From assembly GCA_006384855.1 (NCBI GenBank), contig VCJN01002128.1:20974-84973 (forward strand): a DNA stretch of 64,000 nt, given 5' to 3'. Made by a program: the position numbers and the translations under genes. Positions 32,298 through 44,214 of this stretch are shown here, in pieces (the stretch's first letter is position 1; every line of letters begins with the position of its first letter). Origin of the DNA: Tetraselmis striata. Taxonomy: Eukaryota > Chlorophyta > Chlorodendrophyceae > Chlorodendrales > Chlorodendraceae. Below the pieces are notes generated by a model. The model was not told the DNA's origin. It searched no databases and saw nothing but the letters and a program-made list of their open reading frames with translations.

Positions 32298-33767
32298 CAT
32301 TACACACCGACTTCCTTCAGCACGTATGCAGGGCTGTGCGTGTGCGAGTCCATTCGGAGCCGACTTTGCTCAACTTCACTCAATGCTGTGCAGTTTAGGT
32401 TAACCTCGCCGTAGTAAGTTCCGCGGGGCACTTGCGTGGGGGTGAAGCGGACTTTGGCGGCGCACTTACGTGGACTTAGGAAGGCGGTTTATACGAGACT
32501 GCTGGGTTGTTTTTGTGCGTGCTGGAATGCCTGTTTGTGTATGATAATGGTAATTATGTACGCAGCAGTGCACATCAGACACACACAATGACACATCGCG
32601 CGCGCACACACACACACACATGCGCACAGGCACCACCCGGACTATCTTCTTCTACCCGGACGATGCGACCACTGGGCTGCCGTTGGCTTGTGCGGTTCTC
32701 GTTAACGCTACCATCACCCCGGTGGGTGGCATGGACGTAGTCCTCATAGGACCTCAGCGGGTCGCGCTTGGGGCAGCGATGGTCGGCTCGAGTGCGAGTT
32801 AACCTTCTCCCCGCCGACCCTTGCGCGACGATGAGCCGCATTTGGGGGCCGACGGCCGGATAGCACGGCCAGCGTCCCCCGCAGCAATGCCAACACTGGC
32901 GAGGGGACGGAGATGTGACCAAGCAACGACACATATCCGCTGTCACGACGACGGAAGGGGAGAAATCGGCGTGGGCTTGAGCCCACAGTGGTGCCCATTT
33001 ATACATGGTGTTTTTTGAGTAGTTATGGCATGGCATAGCTGACTATATGCTATGCCCCGTGAGTACGCCTTGTGACATAACTCCGCACAGCCCTGGTCTG
33101 TACGTCATCTTGTGCAGGGCAACCGGTCTTCTGTATGTGGCGGCTTACGCTGCGTCTGTATGCCGAATTCAACTTCGTCGCTAAGTGGTATATGTTGGAT
33201 TATTAAGTTAGTGGGGGAATCCCCCGAAGTAAGCGTGCGTACGTGAACCCCGTGAAGTTTGGGGGGTCGCTGAACTTTATTTCATTGGGTCGGCTTAATT
33301 GGGCTGAACAGCGCAACGTAACGGGTCTTATGGCGCAGCCACCCTGACGCAAGCCTTGGTTTTGCGGCGTGGTGCTGTGGTGCCACGCGTGGCCGGCAGG
33401 AGGATGTGGCGGTGCACCTCTCGAATTTGGAGCAGATGGCGACCGAGCGGCGGTACGACTGGCGATGGTGCTGGGATCTGCTGCGAGCCAGATGGGGAGC
33501 CGAAGCACTGGGGCAGTTTGGCATCACCGAGACGTCCGGGTTTGGGGCGGTGGTCGGCCCGCGGCCGTCGCTGCCGCTGCACCAAGCGAGACAGGCGTAG
33601 GGGTAGGCAGGTTGGCACCGGGGGCATTCATCAATGCTATTACAATTTGCAGCACGCTGGGCACTGCGCGTGGGCGACGCCGTTGTGTGTACTGAGCACG
33701 AACCAACACACAACCTGCCGGCATCTGTCCAACCAGCCTCCCGCTGCGCCACACGGCAGGGCTCCGC
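32298..33767. other. Intergenic region with one possible terminal exon
   Basis: A plus-strand stretch at about 33400-33600 (containing LSNLEQMATERRYDWRWCWD, stop at 33600) has coding-like composition and an upstream AG, so it may be the last exon of an undetected gene. A CA/AC-rich tract lies at about 32578-32620. Nothing else is supported. Confidence 0.35.
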
Positions 33768-36700
33768 TCAGACGGGCACACACTTGAACGCCTTCCACAT
33801 GGCGCTGTCGATGCGCTTGCACATGGCCTTCAGCTGCTGGCCCGGCCCGCACTCAAACAGCTGGGTCTTGCCGTCAGACTGCAGGTTCTTCATGGTGCGC
33901 TCCCACATGACGGGCTCCACCAGCTGGCGCTGCAGCATGCCGGCCACCTCGCCGCCGCTCTCAAACGGCTTGCCGGTCACGTTGGAGTACACCGGGATCC
34001 TGGGCTCGTTGAATGTCACCTCCGCCAGGACCTGCTCGCAGCCGCAGCAGAGCGTCAGGCGTTAGGCATAGCGTTGGGCATGCGGTGAGAGTATCCGCTG
34101 CGTGGGAGTTTGCGGCAGCCACCCGGGTCTCACCTTCTCCAGCGCTTCGCGTGCCGGCTGCATCAGGGGTGTATGGAACGCCCCGCTGACCTGGACCTCC
34201 ACAGCCTGGTGGCCAAGCACGCGGAGGATACTCAGTGTAAAAGCACTGGGGAATGGCGCCAGGATCGCCCGCGCGGAAACGAGAGATCCCCCATCAGATC
34301 GGATGGAAGGAAGGTGCGCGGACTGCGGGCGGGTGTGTACCTTGATGGCGCCAGCCTCCATGGCGGCCTCCTTCACCTTCTCAAGCGCTTTCTGTTGAGC
34401 AGCATGGGGGCCACAGTATCAGACAGGTGCCCCGGCCTCTGTGTCCCAATGCTCCGGCACGCATGGCACAGGCGGCTCACCTTGTGACCGGAGACGACGC
34501 GTCCCTGCGGGAACAGGTAGTTTGCGAGCTGGCAGACTGTGCTCTCGCCCTGCTTGGCTACCTCGTCGCTGCAGAGCTTTGCGAGCTTGTCGTCGGGCAG
34601 GCCGACCACGGAGAGCATGCCATGAGGGTCGCCTTGCTCGGCGGCGGCTGCCATGCTCTCCGCTCGCACCTGATGCCACACGCGCGGGTGGCACAGACTG
34701 CTCAGAGACATGTGAGTGTGCGGAGACAGGGGCGGCACCGGCAGCCGCGCGCCGTACCTTGACCACCTTGAGCGCGTCGTCGAAGCTGAGGACGCCGGCA
34801 AACACCAGCGCGGTGTACTCGCCCAGGCTCAGGCCGGCGGTGGCGGAGCACGTCTCCACGGCCGTCGGGTTCTCGTTGCGGAGCTTCTCCACCGCCGCTA
34901 GGCCCGCGACAAACAGGGCGGGCTGGGAGTAAACGGTGTTGTTCAGCTTCTCCGCTGGCCCCTGCACCGCGCCAGACGTTCCAGAGTCAGCACAAGCCGT
35001 CTCTTCGGAGCTGCCATGTTGAGCTGGAGTGGATGCTTTGGGAGGATGCCAGCCAACACTCCCCAACCAGGTCGCAGTCCGCACTGCTCTCACCTCGGTG
35101 CAGACCTCGAGCAGGTCGTACCCCAGGACGTCCTGCGCCTTGGTGAGCATCTCCTTGACGGCTGGAATGTCCTTCACGTCCTTCAACATCCCGACCGCCT
35201 GCGACCCCTGCCCGGGGAAGACGAAGCCAATGGGGGAGACTGGCACCTGACCACGCACACACACACACACACGCACGGGTGCATCATGAGTTAGCCATGG
35301 CCGGCATCACCCGGTGATCCATTCTCACACCGATCTTCAGGCGTGAGGTGCAGAACATGTGGGCAAGCTGGGACTGACGCGCATGTGCGGCACGACCAAG
35401 CTCAGAGGACAGAGGCCCTACCGGAACGTTATTCAGCAGCGCCTCCCTGCGCTTCCTGCGCGCAGCCTTCTCTTCGACCATGGTGTCCTGCTCCTGCTTC
35501 CTCCGGATGTCCTCTGCACAAAGAACATCCGCACTCAGGGTCAGAGTCCGGGGCACACGGGCTCTACAGCGCGTCTGCATTTGAAGCTCGTGAGCGCTCG
35601 AAACACGGCGGAGTGTACTGCGGGGCATCTGAGGGCGGACCTGGGTACGGGTGGACGTAAGTCTTGGGCCACTTCTTCACGGTGTCCAGGCCATAGTCGT
35701 ACAGCGTCCACCAGCATCCAATGTCGGGGTGCGTCTCAGGTGCCTGGGACCGCAAACACAGGGACCGGCATTCGTAATGATTAGTACATGGCGGGCCACG
35801 CCAAGCCGGAACATCGGACAACACACCACATGTTGACGGACAAGTCCGATCGCGTCATGAAAGCGGGGGGGGGGCATCGTTGCAATAGCAATGAATGCGG
35901 GGTAACGATGGCGCAGCGTGCTCTTTCTGACAGCAGTACCTTTGGCACGCTTGCGTACAGCTTCTCAAGGGCGAGGATCTTGTCCTTGACGTTCTGGTCG
36001 CAGGAGAGCTCGGTGTCGGCGGGGGTCTTCTTCCCGGGGTTGAGGTACGTGTCGTAGTCGTCGCTCAGGATGGAAGGGTCAGCACCGCGGCTCTGAGCAC
36101 ACACAGCAGCGCTGGAGCCTCAGCTCTCCATGCGACACAAATCAGGCTGCACACTGTCGGCATTTACTTCTGCTGTCGTGGGAATGGCAGTTTCTTTCAA
36201 CATAACAGACGAAAATCAGCGGATGCATGCATGAATCAGCGTTCTTTCGCCCTTACCAGCAGGTACTCGTAGATCTCCAGATATCCAGGGTACTGCGCCA
36301 AATGCGCAGCCCGATGAAGAGGGGTCCATCCACGGTCGTCGCGCTGGTTGATCTCCGCACCCATGTTCAGGAGGTGGTGCACCTGTAACAAGCAGCCCGT
36401 CAGCGCGCTGTCATTTTCAACGCATATCATTTCCGAACACAGCCAGGGCTCTGTCGGTGTTCGCTTCGACTTTCAAACTCGGGGCTCAAGAATGATTCGT
36501 TTTCTACTTGACATGGATAATGTGTAAGGCGTTTCCCTGACTGCTTGCGCAGTCAGCGCGAGGTAACAACAAAATTGCGGCGGCGACGATATAGGTCGAC
36601 GAGGAAGGGTGCAAATGCCGGCGTTCAGCCAGCGCCACACACTTTTCCTCGACCTTTTCCGAAGCAACAGCATCGATGGACTCGATCGAGATGGATAACA

Positions 36701-37402
36701 TAAAAGAGAAATGGCTACGCGCATATGCTAAAAGCATGTCTGTATCTTTGGTGGCGGTGGTCTTGGTGTGTGCGTATGTGTCAGGAGGGAAAGGGGGGGG
36801 GGGGGGGGGGGGGGGGGGTTGTGACGTTCCGAATTATTCGACTAAGTGGGAATAAGCTGTTCATGCAAACGCCGGCATCCTAGCCCAGGCAGCCGTGCGC
36901 GGTTGTGCGGGGTCCCACTGCTACTCGGGGGAATATCTTATTGCAAAGCCGTTTCACGACGCAAGAATGGAGTCTATGGAAGAGGGTGGTCACTACCGAC
37001 AAAACTTCGTGGAGCTGACAAACGCCCTCGGCCGCCGACCGGCCGCAGAGGCCCCGCCTTCCCCCACAGTCAGAGTTGCCCTTCGACAAGTGCAGTCGGC
37101 CCGCTGACCTGACTCTACTCCATGAATCATCGCATCCCAGTGAACTAGTTGCCATTGTAAACGCCAAAACAGCCTAGTCCCAGCGAATGGCAGAGGCAGC
37201 TCACCATGTCCAGCTGGCGATAAGTTACGGCAAAGTGGATGGGTGCGCCTGCGCCGTTGTTTTGCGTAAGGAAGTACGGGTCGTTGGCCATGATGCTCGC
37301 CAGCTTCTCGGGGTCGCCGGTCCTGACACAGGTGTAGAAAGCGAACGGCTGATTCTTAGGGGTCGGTGGGTACCGACCCGTACCGGTCATGTCCCGTGGC
37401 AT
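33768..37402 (-). CDS. Ankyrin-repeat protein fused to malonyl-CoA:ACP transacylase (FabD)
   Basis: Eleven exons in phase: 37205-37402, 36257-36382, 35940-36092, 35641-35743, 35422-35513, 35094-35246, 34758-34961, 34481-34669, 34341-34391, 34134-34205, 33768-34031, giving 534 aa. Residues 1-110 carry ankyrin repeats (GAEINQRDDRGWTPLHRAAH; SRGADPSIL). A WWTLYDYGLDTVKKWP segment and a basic helix (EEKAARRKRREALLNNVP) follow. From about 225 the protein is FabD: IGFVFPGQGSQAVGML, nucleophile GLSLGEYTAL (Ser near 320), SGAFHTPLM (His near 434), C-terminal ECGPGQQLKAM. FabD moves malonyl groups from CoA to ACP in plastid fatty acid synthesis. The exon ending GTTCCG (35422) and the next starting GTGCCAGTC (35246) join in frame across only 175 nt with no other start or leader exon. 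The N-terminus MPRDMTGTGRYPP is not transit-like, so location is unclear. Two overlapping transcripts remain possible. Confidence 0.8.
36795..36821 (+). repeat. Poly-G tract
   Basis: A run of more than 20 G in the long first intron of the ankyrin-FabD gene (C in the sense strand). Confidence 0.95.
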
Positions 37403-38368
37403 CTTCGAAGTTGGACGGGTTGGTCAGGAGTGAGTAGCGTCTCCAGGGGACTGCGTCGCGGGCGCAGCGCTGCGGTGACAGCAGCTGGAGGCGCGCTGGG
37501 ATAAAATGGGCTGAGCGAACTGTTTGCTGACGCAGAGCGGGATGATTAGACAGACGAGGTTCCGAGTTCCGAGCCGAGTCCCAGGGCAAGGTGAGGCTGT
37601 TTGTTGTCTAGAAACTGATGAAGGCGTTTCGGACTTCAGTGCGGAACTTCGCGGAAGGCGTGGCGTTGCGTGTGGCGAAACACCGCCTTATTTATTCAGC
37701 GGTGACGCTTCGGATACCGCGGCTCCCCGGGTCTATTGATCATCCGACGCTGCCATCTACTATACAATGGCGGTACTGTCAATCTGCTAGCTACTCGTAC
37801 CTGTAGCGGCCGCCGTCCGATCTGCTTTGTTGATGATATGATGAGCCTTGCTCCTGCGCGCGCGTAGCGACAGGTACCTCTATACCAGTGGTCCTTAATT
37901 CTGGGGAACTGCCCTTTTTGTAATTCACACCCGTGGTCCTTAGGCGGCTTGCTGTGTTGATTTTCTAATTCTGGGGAACTGCCCTTTTTGTAATTCACAC
38001 CAGTAGTCCTGATAAATAAGGTTACTACGGGCGTGTCGGTACTGGTAATCCTTTCATATTTGATTTTTTTTTAAACTACTGTACGGTACCAGCAGTACAG
38101 GTACTAACGTCCGGGGCCGGCGGCATTTTCGAACCGCCCTGCCAGGCGCTGCGGGGCACCGCGGCGCCAGCAGCCCGCACCGCCCGCCATCATCGTTGTA
38201 CGAGTACGTAACGACTACTCTTGCCCGATTTTCTCGGACAATAGACGATACGCTCCAGGATTAGCGACGTAACATCGAAGAATTCCAATCTTGGAATAAT
38301 CTCCGGAGGACATTACCCGCTATATAACGGTGAAACAAACTTAATTAGGCCTGTATGACTCGCGCTAC
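37403..38368. repeat. Upstream region of ankyrin-FabD and dispersed repeats
   Basis: The first 150 bp presumably hold the promoter of the minus-strand gene. Near 37898 and 37967 a phrase TTCTGGGGAACTGCCC plus the CTTTTTGTAATTCACACC core is duplicated about 69 bp apart; it belongs to the dispersed family also seen at 1964-1996 and near 55980. The rest is unremarkable. Confidence 0.55.
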
Positions 38369-39313
38369 GGGACATCCTCTACCGGTAGACTGCTCTACCG
38401 CCGTAATTTCTACATGCACAGCGCGCCACGTCGCAAAAAGCAGATGGCGGCTAGCCAATCACCATGTAGTATTTTCACTTTTTCCGTTCCTTTTTGAGCC
38501 CTCAGAACGGTATGACACGGGAACAGCTCTTCCGGTCATACTAGCCGCTACCGCCCTACCGAGCATCGCAGGACCAGCCGCACTTGTTGCTCGGTCTCCT
38601 GGGCTCAAGTCAGTAGTTGATGAGCGCTGTCCGCCCGCGACATGAGATCCAAAGGGGGACGGGTCGGCGAGGCCAGCGGGGCGATGCTCTTCCGGTCGAA
38701 ACACGCTAATAGGTGGCAGCGCCCCGCTGGGCGCACCGGATGGCGAGACGTGCCGCTGGAACAACGGCATTGCGCCCGGCGCCCACGGCGCCCGAAATGC
38801 CGAGTTGGCACCATTGCCAAGGCGCACTGTCTGCGGGAGAACGGGCAGTGGCCTTCCGGATGCGAACAGGCCAAGGGGATAGGCATGATTCAAACGACTA
38901 CGGGGCGAGATCGGCCAAGTGGAGACAGAGGACACGCTTGACTGGCCGCTTGACCGGCCGCCCGTGGCTCCTTGCTCCTCACGGCCATGGCGATTCCGGG
39001 CGCGCAGCCATGGCCGTGAGGCGTGGAATCCGTGTACCGCCCGCGCGAAGTTTCGGTGGGACTACAGGGAGCGGCGGGCGGGGGGTAGCGCGATGAAGGT
39101 GGATTTGCCAGCGATAGGGTGCCGCGTTCGAAATAGAGCAGTAGAGCGGGGGTGGCATCGGTAGCTACCGATGCCACCCTACCGCCGAAATGCTAGACCG
39201 GTCTACCGCTCCAGGGGTGACCGTTGTACGGCCGAATTGCACTGTTTGCGACGTGGCGCGCTGTGCGTGTAGAAATTACGGCGGTAGAGCGGTCTACCAG
39301 TAGAGCACGTCCC
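38369..39313. mobile_element. 945-bp non-autonomous element with 69-bp inverted termini
   Basis: 38369-38437 (starts GGGACATCCTCTACCGG) and 39245-39313 are inverted copies of each other with only a few mismatches; the inner halves, including GCACAGCGCGCCACGTCGC, are almost identical. The interior has no intact gene. It contains a perfect 30-bp palindrome at 39150-39179. I see no clear target duplication, so the exact ends are approximate. Confidence 0.75.
39150..39179. repeat. Perfect 30-bp palindrome
   Basis: Half-site GGGTGGCATCGGTAG, directly followed by its reverse complement with no loop, inside the 945-bp element. Confidence 0.95.
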
Positions 39314-39411
39314 GTGTCATACATGCTTTATTCGCGAATAAAAATCGCGAGATACCAGAACTCGTACCAAAACGGTAGCTCCTTGGGTAATCGAATATCA
39401 GATCCGCCATT

Positions 39412-39483
39412 TCCTTGTCTGCTCGGTTGAGCGCTCGTCTCTTATCCGAGCAGAAGCCCCGGGTTCGATTCATGGTCGATGTA
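39412..39483 (+). pseudogene. tRNA-Lys(CUU)-like remnant
   Basis: The sequence GCTCGGTTGAGCGC resembles a D arm with A box, CTCTTAT an anticodon loop with CTT, and GGGTTCGATTC a T loop with B box. The D arm is short, the T and acceptor stems do not pair properly, and one base seems missing after the anticodon. It is probably a pseudogene or the head of a SINE. Confidence 0.4.
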
Positions 39484-39497
39484 TTTCCGCAATAGTC

Positions 39498-39660
39498 GCT
39501 ATCGGCCCGGCGTGTCCCGGGTTTACAGTGTTCATGCATTAGCCCTTATTGGGGGTTCGAATGAGGCCGTGGTCTAAGGGTTGTGCCAGACCTACGACTG
39601 CAATTGGCGCAACATGTGAAATGGGGCCGCATCGGCCGATGTCCGGGGGCTTTACTTTTA
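39498..39660 (+). repeat. Dispersed repeat copy B
   Basis: Matches 17065-17250 closely. It follows the tRNA-Lys-like remnant by about 15 bp, while copy A has no such head. Confidence 0.75.
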
Positions 39661-39904
39661 CTTCCAGCGACTATCACCACGAGATTCCGGATGGAGTAAG
39701 TTCTAGTTCGCAGGCATGCGTGAGACTGAAATGAGAATTCATGGATCAATCAGATACGCGGCAGCAAATTATTGCGCGGATCCGAAACAAACGGCGGGTT
39801 GTTCGCGAATGAATTACATGCATTATTCTGTATTTTATTGTATTACCGATGTGACTTCTACCCCGTGTAGTAGTAGCGTAAGGGGTAGTAGCCACGGTCA
39901 TTAT

Positions 39905-41690
39905 CTAAACATGTTTACGGGGTTTCCCAACAATTTCACTGTCAAAGTGCGACCCGTACGGTATGTTGGTGGTTTCAACCGCCGGTTAAGTTACTTTCGT
40001 GGGCTCCGGCGCAGTGGAGAAACCCCTCGCAGTAGTCAACTCTTGAGATTAGGTGACGAGGCGGACACGCTCGGTACCATAATGCATGGCCGCTACTCGT
40101 CACGGATGTCAACGACGACAACTATGCATAATGCACCAAATCGGCGCGGACGGCGGAGGACGTCCGTGTCGTCAGGATGGCCGTTTGCCGTCATGCAAGA
40201 CACTTCACCCCGGTATACGTGATGTCCTCGCAGCAGGGCGTCGTGGCATCGAAGGTCGTTACACGTTGTTATTTTTCGAAACTACCCGAGTTACGGGGAT
40301 GGCGCAGCTCATGCGCATGTGTTTTGAGAGGGCTCGCTGCCGCCCTCGTCCTACCCGTGGCGCAGCAACGTTTGTTGTGGTTGTAGTGGGAAGCGTCTGC
40401 GCGGCTCTGTCGGCGCGTCTCCGACGCTTCCTACTACAATAACGTCGCCGTCACAAGGACCACGACAACTTGCGGCTGCCCGGCGGGGGGGGGGGGGGGG
40501 GGGGGGGGCAGCTCTACCACGGCTTGGCGTGCTTGACGTCTCGTGGTGACAGTAATTACTCATGTCCGACTCCGGGTTTGTAAACTCGGCGGCCGTAGCT
40601 GGTGCAGCAGCGGCGCCTGCCTCATCATTACCCCGTCCCGACAACTTTGGCATCGTTACGGGCCGGCGTAAGCTATCAGAGCCTCTACATACGCCGGGCA
40701 ACCCTTTCCGGCGTCACGACATCCCATATTTGACAACGCAGCTTGCCCGCCGGGGGGCAGCTCCGCCACGTAACGCGACCTATATGCATTTCGTGGCGTC
40801 ATCGTAGGTCTGCGATTTGTGAGATGATCGGCGGCCATCGCTAGTGCATCAGCAACGGCGGCCGCCTCGTCACACTCATCCGCGATGCGAGACCCGCGCC
40901 GACAACTTACCGAATTGGCGGGTCTTTTGCGACGTCGCCGACAACCGACCCCAACACACATAAGGACATGTACGGCACGACCGCACTGAGTCCCACGTGC
41001 CCGCGCCCCGATGCGTTCTGCGTTTCAGGTGCCGCCCCTCGTGCGAGGTGGCGGGGCGACCACCGATGGTGATGGCAGCGGCCGTACACCGCCGTTGTCG
41101 CGCGGGGTTATTATGTGTCCACCCCTCGTAATGTACACCGCCGGTACATGTGCAAAGTTACCGTCGCGTTGCGTACATGCATCGTACCGTACTTCACCTA
41201 CATGTACGCGGCGCGCTCGCGCGCAGCTCGTACTCGTCCTACCTGCGCCGCTCTGTTGGGCACACCCAACCTGCATGATCCTGCTAGCCTACAACTCCGG
41301 TTCGTGTCGCACGCCAAACGCCGAACGCACGCCGTAGTGTCGCACGCCGCCTCGTGGCTGGCCTTAATGTCGCGCCGGCGCTTGCGTCGTCAACATCTCC
41401 CATCCGCGTTTGTTCTGCGCATGTGCCTCGATCGAGGTGTTCCTAACCTTTCGGCGCGAGACCCCTCTACAACTCAAGACATCTTCCGCCTTCGTATGGT
41501 AGTCGGCACGCCCGCCGTCTGCCCACGCTCGCAATCGTGAACGACCGCGTGTAACTGGCAAAACCGGACTCGATTGCATGTTTGAAATGATCTAAACATG
41601 TTTATGGGGTCTCCCAACGATTTCATTGTCCAAGTGCGATCCGTACGGTCTGTTGGTGGTTTCACCTGGTTAAGTTACCGGCACATCATG
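39905..41690 (+). repeat. ~85-bp direct repeats flanking 1.6 kb
   Basis: 39905-39992 and 41590-41678 share the phrases CTAAACATGTTTA, GGGGTYTCCCAAC and TTGGTGGTTTCA. A shorter repeat, GACTCGATTGCATGTTTGAAAT with one to two differences upstream, occurs at about 41568 and 41860. They could be decayed long terminal repeats. The DNA between them has G tracts (40484-40507), a hairpin (40381-40439) and no recognisable protein. Confidence 0.55.
40381..40439. repeat. Hairpin with 17-bp arms
   Basis: Left arm 40381-40397 (TTGTAGTGGGAAGCGTC) and right arm 40423-40439 pair at 16 of 17 positions with a 25-nt loop. The loop flanks can pair further (GCGCGG with GCGCG). Confidence 0.75.
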
Positions 41691-41795
41691 TTTCATTACG
41701 GGCTGCCTCATCGCACCCGAGCCCTGCGCTCCCGGCCGGGGAGCTGCTTAGGACAACTACCACCTGCTCGCATGCCATCTTTTCGCGGAGCCTTC

Positions 41796-42032
41796 CTAGC
41801 CATATACAACGGCGCTTCTTCCGTGTAGAACAGCCTCTGCACCCATTTTGGCAAAACCAGACTCGATTGCATGTTTGAAATATGGGGCGTCGCGGGCCAT
41901 ACCCTGGAAAGAGGAGGATTGGAGCCTATTGGCCATGTTAAGGACATTCTCAATTGTATCTAAGCTAGGTTTAGCAGGATGGTCCTCCCGACCCTGGATA
42001 TGGGAACGTATCTCTAGGGCTATCTGCCACAA
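41796..42032 (-). CDS. Open frame of unknown function (78 aa or exon)
   Basis: Reads MWQIALEIRSHIQGREDHPA and later APYFKHAIESGFAKMG. Composition looks protein-like and helical. The direct repeat near 41860 overlaps its 3' half, so it may belong to a mobile element. Not recognised. Confidence 0.3.
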   Translation of the reverse strand: MWQIALEIRSHIQGREDHPAKPSLDTIENVLNMANRLQSSSFQGMARDAPYFKHAIESGFAKMGAEAVLHGRSAVVYG

Positions 42033-42302
42033 GTCGTACGGCCTGATTTGTCGACCGGACGCTTATATTCCAGCCGGTCATAGGTGGGTGGGTCGTGCAT
42101 AAAAAAAAACGTCGGCTCCCAGTGTTTGGCCACACCGGTGCCGCTCTCACATCGGCAGTCCCGCCCGCTTCCATTGGCGTCGTTGGGCGCAACCATGAGC
42201 GCCACCGAGAGTCAGTTTATTCACATAATCCTTACCATCAGCCTTACAAACGCTCGGGGCATCTAGGTTACGGGGCGGTGAGCGGCTGGGGGACGGGCAT
42301 CG

Positions 42303-44214
42303 CTAGGTGTCGGCGGTCGGTGGGCGGTTCGTGATGTCCTGAAGAAGTGGGCGGGGGTCGGCGGCAAGACGTGCGACAACTGTTGCGCCGCGACATCTGG
42401 TTGCCTTGGGCTTCACAGCCTTGCTGAATGCCCCCTGAGCTGCTGCCTGAAGTGTTGAGGTCGTTGCCCTATCTGCTTGAGGGCGGGCTGTCTCGACGGC
42501 CTGCCGGGCTGAGTCAACATGTGCATGTGCAGCCTCGCACGCGACGGCGGGATCAACTTGCGGTCTTCGGCGCCGCCTTGCGGGTGCGTCCGCACTAGCG
42601 CCCCCTTCGCCCTCCTCTTGAACTTCACCCTCCTCGTCCTCCTCGCCATCTTGTTCCTCCTCCTCCTCCTCCTCTACCTGCATGTCCAACGATGCAGCCT
42701 GAAGTCGCTTCAGCTACTCCTCTGCCTTGTCGACGCATGCACTGATATGAAGGGTTGCAGTGAGCGCCTCGTTGCACGCGTTTTAGGGATCAACTAGGCT
42801 ATCCAACGCCATCACCTTGGTCCAGAAGTCCTTGAGGGCCTTCATCAGGGTGACGTCCAAGGGTTGGGTGATGTGCGTAGAGTGTGTGTGTGTGGGGGGG
42901 GGGGGGGTGGAGCCCCACCATGATGACATTGTTCTCTCTCGCCATTTTCAGTGTTGTAGGATGAACGTGGCCTGAGAAGTTATCAAGCACGAGGACGACC
43001 GGCGTCTTCTCGGAGCGGAGATCAGCGGTGAAAGGTAGGAAGTGCTCGGTGAACCAAGCTAGAAAAATCTCGGAGTCCATCCTGCCGTTAGCATGCGCTG
43101 CAAGGGTAACGTATGTAAATTCTGTCCCTAACAAGTCCACACAATACTTCTGACTGCCCCACCACTTAGGCCGCCTCTTGCCCTTGATGATGAAGTGGGG
43201 AGGCATCTCGCTCCCGTCCGCAAAGACGACCGGCAATGCTGTCATAGAAAACCGCGACTCGTTACATAGTGTGTGTGTTCGCCGCGCTCCCCTTCGCCGC
43301 TAACACCCTGGACTTCCGCCGCTCAGGGGGAATGTTTGTCTCGTCCAGCAGATTGCAGACGTTGCGCGCATGCATGTCAAGGTAGGTCTTCCTCAGGTTG
43401 TCCAAGATGTCGTAGAGAGATTTCAGGTCATCTAGTGTTACTTTCCACCGCTTGGGGTCCAGATTCTCAACGACCCGGCTCCGGATCCGGTCTGAGTGCC
43501 GCTCCAGAAAGCGGCGATACTAGGTGTAGCTGGGCTTGTTGTTGTTCAGCCATGCTTTGATTTCCAGTTGCGGTGTTGGCTTTCCAGGCACCCTTTGCAC
43601 GACCTCCATGATCACTTATTTCAGGGCCAATCCTGCAGCATGCTGGCAGAGGACGAGCTTAACTACCTACTCCTCCTCATCGCGCGCTACAATCCCTCTA
43701 CCCTTGCCAGATGCACTCATCACATCGTCAAAATAGCGAGGTTTGTGGAAGTAGCGCTTCAGGCGGGTTTTCCGCGGTATGTTCCACTTGTGTGCACTGT
43801 TCTTCAGATTGAACTCTAGGTGTGGGTTCTTGGTGCTGGCAGCAGCCTCAGCGAGCCCAGTGAGGGCGCCCTCGATGTCCTCCTCGCTCCACAGATTGTA
43901 CGAGCCACGGCCATGGTCGGGCTGCTTTCGACGGTCTTTAGCGAGGTGTACCTTTGACGCTGCTTGGGCATGGGCTCTGGACTGGGTCCTAGCGCGAGCG
44001 TGCTTCTTGCGGCCGACGTCGACCAACGCCAGAGAGGCAGCAAAAATAGCAGAAAACTCGCGTTGTAAAATGGCACGCTCATCGGCACGCCACGAACCGC
44101 CTGCACGCTATCTACGAGCCATAGCTCCGAGGACACCTCCAAAGACGTCTCGGATGTGTGGGGGAGGTCGGTGGTGAGCGGAGATGTCGGGCAGGTGGTG
44201 CGAGTGCTTAACAA
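42303..44214 (-). pseudogene. Broken pogo/Tigger-like transposase
   Basis: Minus-strand fragments follow the order of pogo-type transposases. The N-terminal part (44026-43667) has a Psq-like helix-turn-helix: WSEEDIEGALTGLAEAA, then WNIPRKTRLKRYF. A middle part (about 43510-43290) has VCNLLDETNIPPERRKSRVL, carrying the first catalytic Asp. Next (43245-42799) come ADGSEMPPHFIIKGKRRPKW, then VVLVLDNFSGHVHPTTLKMA with the second Asp and GLHPPPPHTH. The tail (42689-42303) is Glu-rich. Stops and frameshifts separate the parts, and a G tract with TG repeats (about 42882-42907) interrupts the third acidic region. Introns could explain some breaks, but no clean splice model was found. No terminal repeats identified. 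Confidence 0.7.

Noticed and set aside
39412..39483. Functional tRNA-Lys gene
   Set aside because: The acceptor and T stems do not pair and the D arm is short, so only a remnant is supported.
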